Shown: one piece after another, positions 11,185 to 23,200 of the stretch
How the letters are laid out: every line of letters begins with the position of its first letter
How positions within the stretch are numbered: position 1 is the first letter of the stretch
The notes under the pieces: model-generated
The model's input: only the letters and a program-made list of their open reading frames with translations
Database searches by the model: none
What the model was told of the DNA's origin: nothing
Position numbers and translations under genes: made by a program
Assembly (NCBI GenBank): GCA_002179805.1
Contig: NAVB01000077.1
Span: forward strand, 62,001-126,000
DNA length: 64,000 nt
Reading direction: 5' to 3'
DNA from: Acanthamoeba lenticulata
Lineage: Eukaryota; Discosea; Longamoebia; Acanthamoebidae

Positions 11185-12349
11185 TCATCGGCCAGTTGCT
11201 CTGTTCCAAGGAAGATAAAGTTGATAAGAGTGACGGCGATAAGGACGATCACCACACGGAAGGAGCGGAGTACCCTCAAGATCGCCTTCGCCAGATTCTC
11301 GTAGAAGGTCGGCCTCGTATTCCTTGGTGGCGCTCTTCAGCGCTCGTCGCGTGACCCACGCGACAACGATAATCGTCATCAACGTAGCCCCCTTGCACAC
11401 GCCACACGTAAGTCGTGCGCCCTTCAACGTTGGTTTTTTTGTGTGTCTGAAGAAGATACCCCGCCGATGCTCAAGAAAATGATCTGTTGTGTTGAGTCGT
11501 TCGAGTCGTCGTTGAAGATGTCAGTCAACTGCCGCATGAGCGACCCCAGGTACGTGTAGGCGACGGTGTATCTGGGGCATTACATGTGAGACTCGTGCTA
11601 CATACATGAGCCTCGGGAAAGAGAGAGGTGTAAGAGAACTACGCACGGGAGAAGGCCGATCGTGGTCGCGATCCAGTACTTCAAGAAGCCGACCTTGGTC
11701 AAGCCAAACAAGTAGTTGCTACAAACGAGAAGATGAGAAAGGGAAGATGAAGGGAAACGTGAAAGCGAGCGGGAGGAAGAGAGAAGTTGTTGACGCACCA
11801 CAAGCCAAATGGGAAAACTGGCGAGAAGCGAACAAGGACGATGATCCACATCCCTTGCTTCTCCACGGCCGCATCGATTGCCTTGAACTTGGGTCGCTTC
11901 TCGATTTCCTTTTCAGCCCAACCTCGCGCAACGTATCGGCCGATGAAGAAGGAGATCACAGACGCAAGGTCGGTACTCGACTGGAAGTTGGTCACAAATC
12001 AGCTTTCGCGGGACAAGGAAAGCGCTGCGCACGCGAGGGCAGTGGCGGGGCGACAGCGTACAACAGACACGAGAGAGCCCCACCAGATGCCGTAGAGGAA
12101 GCCCGAAGCGAGATTGAGAGGAGTAGCAGGAAGAATGAGGATGGTGCACACGGTTTCGACGAAGGTGAGAATCAAAATGCCTTGCCATTCAGGCAAACTC
12201 TTGATCCATTCCAAAAAATCGAGCAGCGCATTTTCGAGTGGCGAACCGGGAATGAAGAAGAGGAGAAGAAGAGTGGCAGCACTGAGCGCGATAAGCACTA
12301 TTATGAGGACCTTGAGCACAGTCCAACCTGAAATGCCTTTGAGATTCAT
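11185..12349 (-). CDS. VTT/TVP38-TMEM64 family membrane protein
   Basis: Exons 12062-12349, 11799-11980, 11647-11718, 11460-11571 and 11185-11391 join to 286 residues. The start is at 12349 (MNLKGISGWTVL). A first membrane helix (VLKVLIIVLIALSAATLLLLF) precedes the VTT core. Its markers are ETVCTILILPATPLNLASGFLYG, VRFSPVFPFGLCNYLFGLTKVGF and GLLPYTVAYTYLGS, followed by a last helix, TLMTIIVVAWVTRRAL. VTT proteins (TMEM41B, VMP1, Tvp38, DedA) are lipid scramblases or transport-like proteins of ER and Golgi. The C-terminus is uncertain: this frame stops at 11185, yet another frame (11040 to about 11330) encodes a hydrophobic segment and acidic tail. Confidence 0.8.
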
Positions 12350-12914
12350 TCCATAAGCCAGGGTGTGTGGACGATGGGTAGAAAAAGAAGAAGTGGAGGC
12401 AGAATTGAGGAGGCAGAGAAAGAGGTGCGAAGGGAGGCGCAGATGGATGGACGTGGATTAATGGAGGGGTGCCCCGCCCGCTGCGTTCGTGCTCGCGCGC
12501 GCAGCGAAGTCGAACGTCCAAAATGTCGGCGCGAAGCCTCCACTGAAAACTGTGCGGGACTGAGCTCTGCCGACACCGCCACGCAGCAAGACAGTCAGCT
12601 GCTTCTCTTCACCGCCACAGAAACTTCACCCGACTTTGTCACGTTCGTGGGTGGCAATGACTGTTGGTAGGTGTGCTGGCGCCAAGAGGAAGAAGAGCCA
12701 GAGCAGGTCGAGGGATGCCTCTTGCGGGCAGTAAGGCCACAAGAAGTCCAACTCGCGGACTTTCTTGCCCCTTCCCCGCAGCCTTTCGGCCATTAATTAT
12801 GCCCAGGGGAACCAGCGGACGAAACTCCCACGTGGCCACCGTTGGTCAAACCGCATTTCCAAACGAACTTGTATTTGTCGCAACCATTTGAGGGAACAGA
12901 ACTGTGTCGTTTGT
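12350..12914. other. intergenic region between VTT and USP14 genes
   Basis: About 565 bases upstream of the minus-strand VTT gene and downstream of the USP14 stop. The ORFs present are short, in mixed frames and without domains. I see no RNA gene or repeat; it presumably carries the VTT promoter and the USP14 3' end. Confidence 0.4.
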
Positions 12915-14811
12915 TTACTCAGGCTTTTTCGTCCGGTAGAAGCAGAGGTAGGCGATGTGCCAGTCCGCGCCGCCCTTGCCTACGAGCTGCTTGATGTCGT
13001 TGTCCTTGTACTGCCTCACTACGTCGTCATCATACTGCAACCAGTTGTCTGTTGTGATGCGCCAACGTTGACGACACCAGGTCAGCATGCTGGACGTTCT
13101 CAAGTGCGGAAGACTACACATACCATCCGACTGCTTGGTCCACGCCACGTAGTGGCCGCCGTCGGCATCACGGCCCTTGTGGGTGAGCACAGCGTAGAGC
13201 TCGTAAAGGCCAGTCTCGTTTTGCAGGGGCTTCTGCTCCCACAGCGGCGGAAGCGCCTTCTCCACGTCCATCTCGTCGTCCTTGTCGCCGTCCTTCTTCT
13301 CCTCGCCGTCCTTCTCCTTGCCCTTGACGCCGTGTCGGTGCTGAAGGCGAGCTTCCTCACGCGCGCTGAGGATGTTGCGGTGCTCCTTGAGGGTAGCCCT
13401 GAGGTCCTCGGCACAGAGGTCGTAGAGGTCGAGCACCATGGGGAATTCCACGGGCTTGAGGATCTTGGCCTTGTTGCCGCCTTCGGTATTCGTTTTCCAG
13501 AAGAAGCGCACGAACTGGACATTAAGGTAGTAGGGCAGGCGCGTGATCTCGGCTTCCTTGTGGAAGATGGCATTTCGCTGCAGCGTCTCGGACCGCTTCT
13601 CGATGTCCTCCTTCAAGCTCTGTTCATCCCGTTTAAGAATGGAATAATAACAAATATTAATAAATTTAAAACAAGGATGCGCACCTCTTTGAGCCCGTTG
13701 ACGAGGAAGTTGGTCTGGCTGGTGATGTGGCACATGAGCTTAGTGAAAGTCTCGCGCTGCACGAGCTTGTCATCGGGAGCCTCCGTGCACGTATAGGTGG
13801 ACACGATCTCGCCGGAGAAGAGCTGATGGACGGCGTTGCCAGCGCTGTGCTCAGCGCTCTTGATCGCAGGCAACTTCTGCGAGAGGGCGCGGACGAGCGT
13901 GGTCCAGCACTCCTCCTGCACGAGTTCCATACACATGGTCATCATCGCATGGTCAGTGTGACAACAAAAAATCGCCTTGCCTTGCGGGGTGGCGTCGTAC
14001 GGCGTCCTGCTGGGCGTAGCCGCGCTCGGTGCGCTGGTTGAACTGCGGGAAGGCCGAGCGGAAAAGGTGGACAAACAGCATGGGCGGCACAGGCTGGCTG
14101 GTGTGGTCGAGCGTCTTGAAGAGCTCACGCAGGCTGACGGTGATGTTGTGATCGCTGTCCTCACCAGAGCCGCCCACATAGCTGTGACAGAGCCTCGGCT
14201 GATCAGCTTCATGCCTGTAGCCGACAGGGGCGTTGAGGAGGTAGCACGTACGACTTGATGGCCTCATCGAGCTCGGGAATGGCCTTAAGGCACTGAAGGG
14301 TGGAGTTGAGGTAGCACGTGTTGCCAAGATTGGACAAACCGGGCGGATGGTTGAACTGCACCAGCTCGTTGATTTCACCTTCTGGCAGATCCTCTACAAA
14401 AACGACGGGTTTGGGAGGCTCCTTGGGCAGCTCGCCAGCCGTGCCCACCAACATCACGTTTTGTCCCTGTGTTGTCACAATCGTGCCCCGATGAGGCACT
14501 GCGCGAGTTGGCCACAAGGGATCAAGCACAACATACGTTGGTAAGATTGAGAGAGGACAGAGGCGTGTCATCCTCCAGCTTGCCGGCCTTAAGTCCCTTC
14601 AGGCCCACGACTGTAGTACGAAGACACACGTTAGCATGCTGAGATGCAGCAGTGGCCAGCACTAGTAAATAGACGTACGCTTTTGCCTCTCTGGCGGCAC
14701 ACCAGTAAGGGCGAAGATCTGGCTCTTTAGGGTGAGCCCAGTCTCTGAAGTGTCTACCTCAACATCGTTGAACTTCTCCTTTCCCCACTTGATGTTGATC
14801 TTGATGCTCAT
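12915..14811 (-). CDS. USP14: ubiquitin carboxyl-terminal hydrolase USP14/Ubp6 (proteasome-associated)
   Basis: Starts at the ATG at 14811 and ends at 12915, in several exons. An N-terminal ubiquitin-like domain (MSIKINIKWGKEKFNDVEV...) docks to the proteasome regulatory particle in the family. The USP catalytic core follows, with Cys box GLSNLGNTCYLNSTLQCL (about 14290-14340), QQDA block, His box DADGGHYVAWTK (about 13140-13180), the WLQYDDDVV segment and the terminal AYLCFYR. An acidic/lysine-rich insert lies before the His box (about 13260-13330). Domain order and length match USP14, which trims ubiquitin chains from substrates held at the 26S proteasome. The proteasome lid gene PSMD12 is about 19 kb away. 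Exon edges were not all resolved. Confidence 0.92.
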
Positions 14812-15148
14812 CTTTGCTTTGTATTTTGATCTTCCACTCGATCAGTTGAATGAGAGAGTTAGGCACTAGAGATCACCGAGAGCGCACAAGATGAAACAGC
14901 AACACCGTGCGTGGCGCCAAGTAGACTTGTTATGGTCGACAGCAAAGGCAGGCGCGAAGAAAAAGATAGAGAAACAACTGTGCTGGACTCCGGCGACCGT
15001 TGGCTTAACGGGGCGGATGACATGTCCTTTTCCTCTTCCTATTTTTTCATTTTTATTTCCCGAAGAGCTGCATCTGATCCACACCAGCGTAACCGATCAA
15101 GTAGTAGTAGAGGTTGTGGGTGCTGCTGGCACTTGACAGTTCGAAGCC
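14812..15148. promoter_or_regulatory. shared divergent promoter region, USP14 (-) and HDAC (+)
   Basis: The two start codons face away from each other across 337 bases, so both promoters must lie here or within leader exons. I see no clear TATA box or operator-like repeat. The bidirectional use is inferred from gene order only. Confidence 0.5.
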
Positions 15149-17075
15149 ATGAGCAAGCAACGTATATGCTACTTTTATGATGGTACGTGGTTATTCGCGT
15201 TTCCAGTTCCCCATCTGTACCGACGGTTACCGGCATCTGGTGGCCGTCAGGGTCTCGTTTGACAAGTCGGTCGCTGTGCGGTGGTGAATAGTGGCAAACC
15301 GATTACGCTCACACTCGCTCTGTTTGTTGCAGGGGATGTGGGCAACTACTACTATGGAAACGGTCATCCGATGAAGCCACACCGCATCAGGATGACCCAC
15401 AACCTACTCCTCAACTATGGCCTCTACAAGCAGATGAAAATCTACAGGCCCAGGCACGCAACGAAGCAGGAGATGGCTCAATTCCACGCTGAGGACTATG
15501 TCAAATTCCTCAGGCTCATCACTCCAGACAACATGAATGAGTACACGAAGCAGCTGCAAAGATGTACGTCTTGACCCTCAGCGCCGCCACTTGACTCACT
15601 GCCCGTTCTCTAGCATGCTACCGATTCAGCATCACAGCTTCTTATTGCGTTTTTCCACTCTCTGTGCTGCAGTTAACGTGGGTGAAGATTGCCCTGTCTT
15701 TGATGGGATGTACCAATTCTGCCAGATCTCTTCTGGTGGCTCGATCGGTGCGTTTAGGACCGCCAGCATGTTACTAATCACTTTGACCGCCGGCACTTTG
15801 AACCACTCATACTTCTGTTCTGCTCCTCAGGCGGTGCTGTGAAGCTTAACCACGGTGAGTCGGACATCGCCATCAATTGGGCTGGCGGCCTCCACCATGC
15901 CAAGAAGTCCGAGGCCTCTGGCTTTTGCTACATTAACGACATCGTTCTGGGCATTCTCGAGCTGCTCAAGTATCATGCGCGTGTGTTGTATATCGACATT
16001 GATATCCATCACGGCGACGGCGTCGAGGAGGCCTTCTACACGACCGACCGTGTCATGACCGTCTCCTTCCACAAGTATGGCGAATACTTCCCTGGCACGG
16101 GCGACATCAGGGTACATGAAACTTGCATGCACACTCTACTTCTAGTGCTGTACTCACGTCAAGTCACCACCATGCAGGATATTGGCGCACAGAAGGGCAA
16201 GTACTACTCGGTCAACTTCCCGCTGCGGGATGGCATTGACGATGAGAGCTACGAGAATATCTTCAAGCCCATCATCCAGAAGGTGATGGACTGGTATCGA
16301 CCGGGCGCGGTCGTGCTCCAGTGCGGCGCCGACTCGCTGTCGGGCGACCGCCTCGGCTGCTTTAACCTGTCCCTCAAGGGGCACGGTGCCTGCGTCGAGT
16401 TTGTACAGAGCTTTGGTCTGCCGCTTCTCGTGCTTGGCGGTGGCGGCTATACCATCCGCAACGTCGCCCGCTGCTGGACCTACGAGACTGCGCTCCTCCT
16501 CAAGAAGGACATCAACGATGGTGCCTTCCTCCCTCGATTTTGTCCTTTGCCTTCTTTCGCGTCATCATTGTCTCATGTTCAACCCCATGCGCAGAGCTGC
16601 CCTTCAATGACTACCTGGAGTACTACGGCCCGGACTTTAGGCTTCATCTGTCGCCATCGAACATGGAGAACTTGAACGACCCCAAGTACCTGGAGAAGAC
16701 CAAGATCAAGCTCATCGAGTACCTGCGCAACGTGCAAGGCGCGCCGGGCGTCTCGATGAACGACATCCCACCGGACACCTACCTCGGTTCCGACGACGAG
16801 GATGACGAGGACCCCGACACGCGCATCAGCGGTATATACATCCCTTGTCCTGTCCTCGTCAGCGGCAGCGTTGTGAGTCCGTTCAGTCTGACGTTGATGG
16901 TGAACTGGACTGACTCTCGTCGGGCGCGTTGCGTGAATCGACAACAGAGCGCCACAGAGACCGCAGAGTGGCGCACGATGCCGAGCTGTCTGACTCCGAC
17001 GAAGAGGATGCTGGCCGACGCTTCGACGACGTGGCGTTTGACGACGATGATGAGGAGGAGGAAGAGGAGGACTAG
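15149..17075 (+). CDS. class I histone deacetylase (Rpd3/HDAC1-HDAC2 type)
   Basis: Seven exons (15149-15182, 15333-15563, 15673-15747, 15831-16111, 16178-16520, 16595-16831, 16948-17075) give 442 residues, all in phase. The deacetylase fold is complete: [42 protein letters not shown] with the paired active-site His, and zinc ligands in [15 protein letters not shown]. The third Asp is in the [11 protein letters not shown] block, and the GGGGY motif carries the catalytic-site Tyr. The tail is acidic (SDSDEEDA...). These features place it with nuclear class I enzymes that remove acetyl groups from histone lysines within Sin3/NuRD-like complexes. Exon 1 codes only 11 residues. Which paralogue it represents cannot be told from this window. 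Confidence 0.95.
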
Positions 17076-17298
17076 AAGAAATCTGAAGCAACCTGACCTC
17101 TAACCCCCCTTAGGGGTTGAGCGTTGGTGGAAGGGTGACGGGTTACACACGTTTTTGTATGTAAAGCCATTTTATTTGCAACAACACCACTTGGGAAAAC
17201 GTGACAGAACATTCTTTTCAAAAATAAAAATAATCTTAAATAATGATTAATTTTATACTCACTAAAACGACAAAAAAACGCAAATCGCGAAGCGCGTG

Positions 17299-20200
17299 AT
17301 GCGACGAGGGTCCTCGGTGAGCGAGTTTGCTTCGCTCACCCTGCCTCCTTTGCCCAGTGGCGCGGGCGTGGAGCTGCAGATGAGCGATTCCGCCACCGGC
17401 AAGGTGACGTCGTCCAACGTGCCGGTCACGTTGATCTGTTTGCGTAAATTCGATTTTGAAAATGCGCTACTCGAAGAGATTGTGGATGCCAAGCTGTCGC
17501 CTACACGTGGTGTGGCGGCTCTGCTCGGCCCCAAGCGCACCCTTCACCTCATGCTGCTTGCCGCCTGCACGGCAGATAACAACGTGGCTAGCACGTCGTT
17601 TGCCACAAGGAGTCACCAAGGCAAGCTCGTCGATGGGTTCCTCATCCATGACGTGGAAAGGTGCTGCTCCTGCTTCTGTGCATGTCCTCTTGTGCTCCCC
17701 CTTGGTTTGTGTTTGCCGCTGAATCTCGTTGCCGCGACTTCCTCATTCAATTGGCACCCGAACAGGTTTGAATGGGCAGGTCCGCTGGTGGGTGAACGTG
17801 AGGGGAGGCTCAGCGTCCTGCTCGTGACGGACTCCAAGGGCAGCCTCTGGGCCTATCAAGTGCCTGAGCCCTTTGTGCAGCTCGCGTGCCATCTGCTGCC
17901 GCTTCCAGCTCAGCTTGACCTCGCCATCGCGCCCCGTGCCTTCCTCCCCACCGCTCAGCACGCCGAGGTGCCTCAAGGTGCCTCTTCTTCTTCATCACCA
18001 CCATCATCTGGTTATGTCTCTACTTTGTCTTATTATGACTCGTGCACAGACCCAGCCAGGCCCTCCGTGCCTTATGCCGAAGTGAGCCTGAAGCAGATAA
18101 AGCAGCTGCTCAACTCGAAGCGCTCGACTGCCCCTCGTACGAGCTCCGCCACCAGCTCTGTCCCGCAACGCAGCTGACCGCGCTCTCTTGATGGTGCTTG
18201 TGTGACGACTACGTGGTTTGCCGTCTACAGCGGTGGAAGGTGACTCGGTCGAGTTTATGAGCGTCATCAAGGCCTTTGATAGCGTGCTCCTCGTCGTGCA
18301 GCAGACCGCCATCGTGCTCGCACTTTCGGTCCAACGCGGCGCGCTCATCATCAACATCACCCGCCGGTACGCCGTCCCACGGGCGGTCGTGCCGCATGTC
18401 CTGCTTGGGCGTCCTCACACAAAGCGCGCGCAGGTTCGCTCTGGGCGCGGCCTACGTCCACTTTGCCTGCTTGGGCCAATGGATCTTTGCCCTTAAGCCC
18501 AGCGGCCATGTTGACCTGTGGGACATCTGCGGTTCCAAGCGGGCCCTGATCGATCTACCCTCCTACCATCGCAAGCACCAGAGCCAAGCCGATCTGGCCG
18601 AGGGCGACTTCAAGCGGGTCGCCGTCTCGTGCGACGGCGAGTGGATTTGCATCACCAACGCCGTGGGCAAGCTGCTTGCGGCCCAGCTGGACCACTACTT
18701 CCACCAGTTCCCCTTCACCATGGCACGTCGGTCTAGTGGGCGCATCATTTGTCCATCCGCAGTACGCGAAATGGCTGACTCGGGCTGGCTGGGGTCTGCG
18801 TGGACAGAATCACCTCGCGGCGGGGCTCGTGGACTACCAAGCCACGTCGGTCATGTCGCAGTCGCGCTACTCGGCCTCGGTGGCTGCCTCGCACTCGGTC
18901 TTTGGCGCGTCGGCCGCCCGCGGCGGGTCGGGCTCGGGCACGGCGGTTGCATCGGCCTCGGCTCTCCCACGGGGCTTGCACTGGCTCGACGATATGAGCG
19001 GCCTCGATGCCGCCGCCGGTGTGACGGCCGGCTGGGTCTCGGGCTGGCGCGCCGACACCGCGGCCTCAGGTACGTCGCACATTGCAACGACATGACGCTT
19101 GCTGCTAGTAACGGCTACCTCTGGGTCGCGGCAATCCGTGTGGCGTTGCAAATGCAGAGGGACTGGCATTGAATGGCTTCACGGTGAGCAGCTCGGTGAG
19201 CCCGCGCCAGCGCACGCTGACCTCAACGCCCTCGCGCCAAAACTCTTACGCAGCCTTGGACTCGCCCATGCTGCGCTATGGCTCTTTCACCTACGACGGC
19301 GCCGGTGGCACGCCGAGCTCGCCGCCTGCCGGACTCGTTGCCTTACGCGAGGAGGACGACTGGTTGCTGTCAGAAATGCATGCCGACCAGAACCGCGCGC
19401 GTGTGTGGTCCGTGGCCGGCCGTGGCCGGACCGACGTTGGAGCGTCCTCGGCGGCATCGATGCCGCTGCTGACCGTGAGCCCCACTTGTATTGTCCTCGA
19501 GCTTGAAACCGCGGCCGATGTCGTCGGCACAGAGGACACCAGCGACAGCCACCAACACCATCAACAATCGGCGGCTGGCGGCCGGCAGCGGCGGGACGTC
19601 ATCGTCTATGAGCGGCGGGGCGGCGCCGAGCTGTGGACGGGCCGGCGCGAGCCGGGCGTTGTCCTGCGTGAGGCCGACGACTCGTGGTACGTGCTGCGGC
19701 GCGAGGGCCTCTTTGCGCTCATCGTCGGCCAGACGCAAGACAGACTTCTTCACAACCTCATCATGGGCGGTACCCTCACCTTCTTTCTTCTGGCGCTGCT
19801 TGGTGTGCCTGACGTTTATCTCGACTCATCGCGTCGCGCGACCGTCCATAGGCAATGCGCTCTTGGCCGACAAGCTGTGCCGGATCAACGGGTGGGACAT
19901 GGCGGCGCTACCGCTGCACGCGCTCGAATTGGGCGTGCGGTATCGACAGCTCAACGTCGTGCAATCGGCTCTGTCGTCGCTTAGTCCAGCGCAGCTTCTC
20001 CCTGCCGGCCGCCTCCTGGCGCGCTTTGCCGCCGAGCAGCTGCAACCGGCCACGACTGACCACGAGTTCACTCACGCTCTGCTTCAGATCGGTACGGATG
20101 ATGCGTCTGTCCTCAGCTCCATCGTCAGAGCCACCGCTGAACTCGGCCTGCATTTATCGCAGGGATGACTTTCGTGGGCGATATCATCAAGGACCAGGCG

Positions 20201-23200
20201 GCGCACGTGCACGGCGGCGGTTCCGGCGCACCGGCGCCAGAGGCCATGGAGCGACTTCTCGAATTCTCGCGCATCCTCGAGACCCTGCGCGACTGCCACT
20301 TGTCGTCATCGGCCGATACCTCGTCATCGACATCGTCATCCGGCCTGGCCACGGGCAGTGGCTCGCATCCGGTGTTGTCGATCAGTCAGGAGCTCGAGGA
20401 CAGTCGCCGCCGAGGCGACGCCAAGGCGAGGAAGAAGGTCAAGCCCCGCTCGCTCTTTGTACCCGCGGGAACCGACAACGGAGGCACCGTGTCGACCGGC
20501 GACGGGGGCGAGCTCGTCGCCGCCAAGCGGCGGAGCCGGTCCAAGGACCGGCTGTGGGCTGAAGTGCTCGACGGCCACCTGGCCTTTGGCGGCTTCGAGG
20601 AGCGCTGGGAGCGCATGCACGACGCCGAGGTGGTGCGCGAGGCCCTGCTGGCCGGAGCGGTGTCCCGGGCCGTGGCCTATCTACAGCTTCGCCACGCCGA
20701 CCGGCCACGTCCTCCGGGCGGCCACTTTGCCCAGGCCAAGCGCATCGGCTTTGCGCTCGTCTACCAAGCCGTGTGCCAGGACCAAGTCGAGTCGGCGCGA
20801 CGGCTCCTGCTGGCCATGGGCGAGGACGCTGACGCGCACCTCCGGCTTCTGGCGCTCTACACCACGCGGCGCGCCGTTCGCACGCGCCTGCTTGAAGCGC
20901 TGCCGGCCTCGGTCTGGTCTGCTGAGGAACGCGAAGCCATCGCCTTTGCCCGGCGGCTCGAGCGGCTCTACCCGAACCCGTATTACTCGCTCGAGTACAT
21001 GTCGCGTTCGTCGGCTCGTCAGCCGACCCTCGTGAGCTTCGCCCTTGTACGTTCTCAACCCTCGCCCTTGCGGCCTGACCGCGGCTGACCTATGACCCCG
21101 TTTGTGTGGACACAGATGCCCGGGGAGAGCGGGGCCGGGACGGAGCTGCTGCGGCGGGCCGACGACATTGATGACGTGCTGCCGCAAACGGCTTCCGCCT
21201 ATGGTTTCCGCGTCGCGGGCGCCCTCACGCCCGAGTCGCCCGCCCGCGCGGCCGCTGGCGGAGACCACGCGGCGCGTTGGGACGCCCGTGGCGGCAACAG
21301 CGCCGGCAGTGGCGGGGCAGAGATTGTGCTGCCGCCGATGGTGGACGCGGCCCAGCGACCCGAAGACGCGTCCAGCAGTAGTGGTGGCTATGTCCAGTTT
21401 GCGCTGGCATGGGCGCTCGAATGGGACCAGCGCACGCGCGATCGGATTCTCGTGGAGAAGGACGCCATGCCGCCCGGGCCCGACGGCCTCGCCGCCGCTG
21501 TCGCCTACGCCATGGCCCACAACCAACCGGCGCGTCTCACCAAGGTACATAGCAAGCTGGTGTTTCAGTCCACAAACGATGATGACCAATTATGCTTGTG
21601 CTTCTAATGTTCGACACAGACGCTGCGTCGGTTCCTGCCGGGGGCGCCCACGGCAGACTACGACCCACGGCCGCTGGTGCGGGCCGTCGAGGAGGCCCTG
21701 CCGCTGGGCACCGAGTTCATGCGCGAGCTGGCCGTGAGCGAGCTCGCACGACACGGCCTGTTCTTGGCTGACGAGAAGCGTCGCGTGTCGGACCTCCTCA
21801 TCCGCCTGTGCCGGACGGGCCAGCTCTTCTCTCCGCCGCCTCGACCGCGCCTTCTTCACGACGCCGTCGTCGTCGACAATCCCGGCGAGGCTCTGATCCC
21901 GACAAAGACCTGCGACGAGGCCTCAGGAGGCTACATGACGGACGCCGACGTGCACGCGGTCGAGCGGGAGATGGTGGCCCTGTGCGCCGGCCAGACCGGC
22001 CTGGGCCCGCTGTTGGTCTGCTTTGTGCGCAATTACCAGCTGGCGCTGACCGAGGACGAGGCGCGCGCGCTTACGGCCCACCTCCCGGAGGTGCCGCGCT
22101 GGCTCGACCTCTTCCTCCTCTTCCGGCTACACGCCGACGTGGGCGCGCTCTCGCTCGCCAACGCCGCCTTCCTGCGCGACGTATGTTGTTCTTCTCGTCG
22201 CGCATTCCATTCATTTCTGGATCGTGTTGACTTGTGTTGTGCCGCGCGAACAGCGGGACGTCACGCTGAACGAGCTGCTCAAGGAAGGCGAGCTGCTCTC
22301 TGCGCTGGGCACGCTCGCCTACACGCCCGAGGGCGTCAAGGCCGCGCTCGCGGGCGACGTCAAAGACGCTCGCTACGCAGTCGACTCCCATCTGCTCTAT
22401 CGAGGTACTCAAGTGCTTATGCCAAATATTGTTGAATACGATTTTGTTTTTGTCTGATTTTAACTTGTATCTTTTTCGTTGCGTCTTTAGCGCTTTCTGG
22501 ACAACCGACGCTGCAACAGGCTCTGTTCCCCGTGCCTCCATCTGAACGGGCCAATGCTGGCCGCGACGACGATGAAGACGAAAATGACGAAGACGCCTCG
22601 CGAGGTCCGCTCCTATCGCTTCGCTTAGTAGCGCGCTGCACTTCACCAGAATGACGTGTCGCATGCGCGCAGACTTGGTTTCGGGCAAGGGCGACGTGAG
22701 CCTGACGGAGCTGTTGACCGAAACGACGCCGTTTGCTGCCCGGGACGTTCTGTGTGCGCCCGCCAGTGCAGCGTCCTCCCCCTCACCGGTGCCCGGCTTC
22801 CGACGAGCGGCGAGCGACCGTGTGCCGACATCTTCCTCGTCTTCCTCCGCCGTGGGCGAGGGCGACGCTTGCGAGGACGCGCTGGACGTGCACTACTACT
22901 TGGCGCAGGCCGAGCCCTTCCACGCCTTTCACCGTCTGCTGCACGCCGTCAAGGAGGCCCTGGCCTCGCCGCTGCTGGCGCCCTTTGTGCTCCCGACGGC
23001 CCTTCCGGTCTCCTTCTTCACACGGCCCCTCCGGGAGCGCGTGCCCGACGCCGACGGCCTTTTGCCCATCTCGCCCGACGAGGTGCGCTCAACTCAAGAA
23101 CAGTTTTATTTCACACATTTTGATTAAGTTTATATATTATATTGATGAAATTGTAATATGCTGCAGGAGAGATATTTGCGCCGGTACGCCCGCGTGGTGG

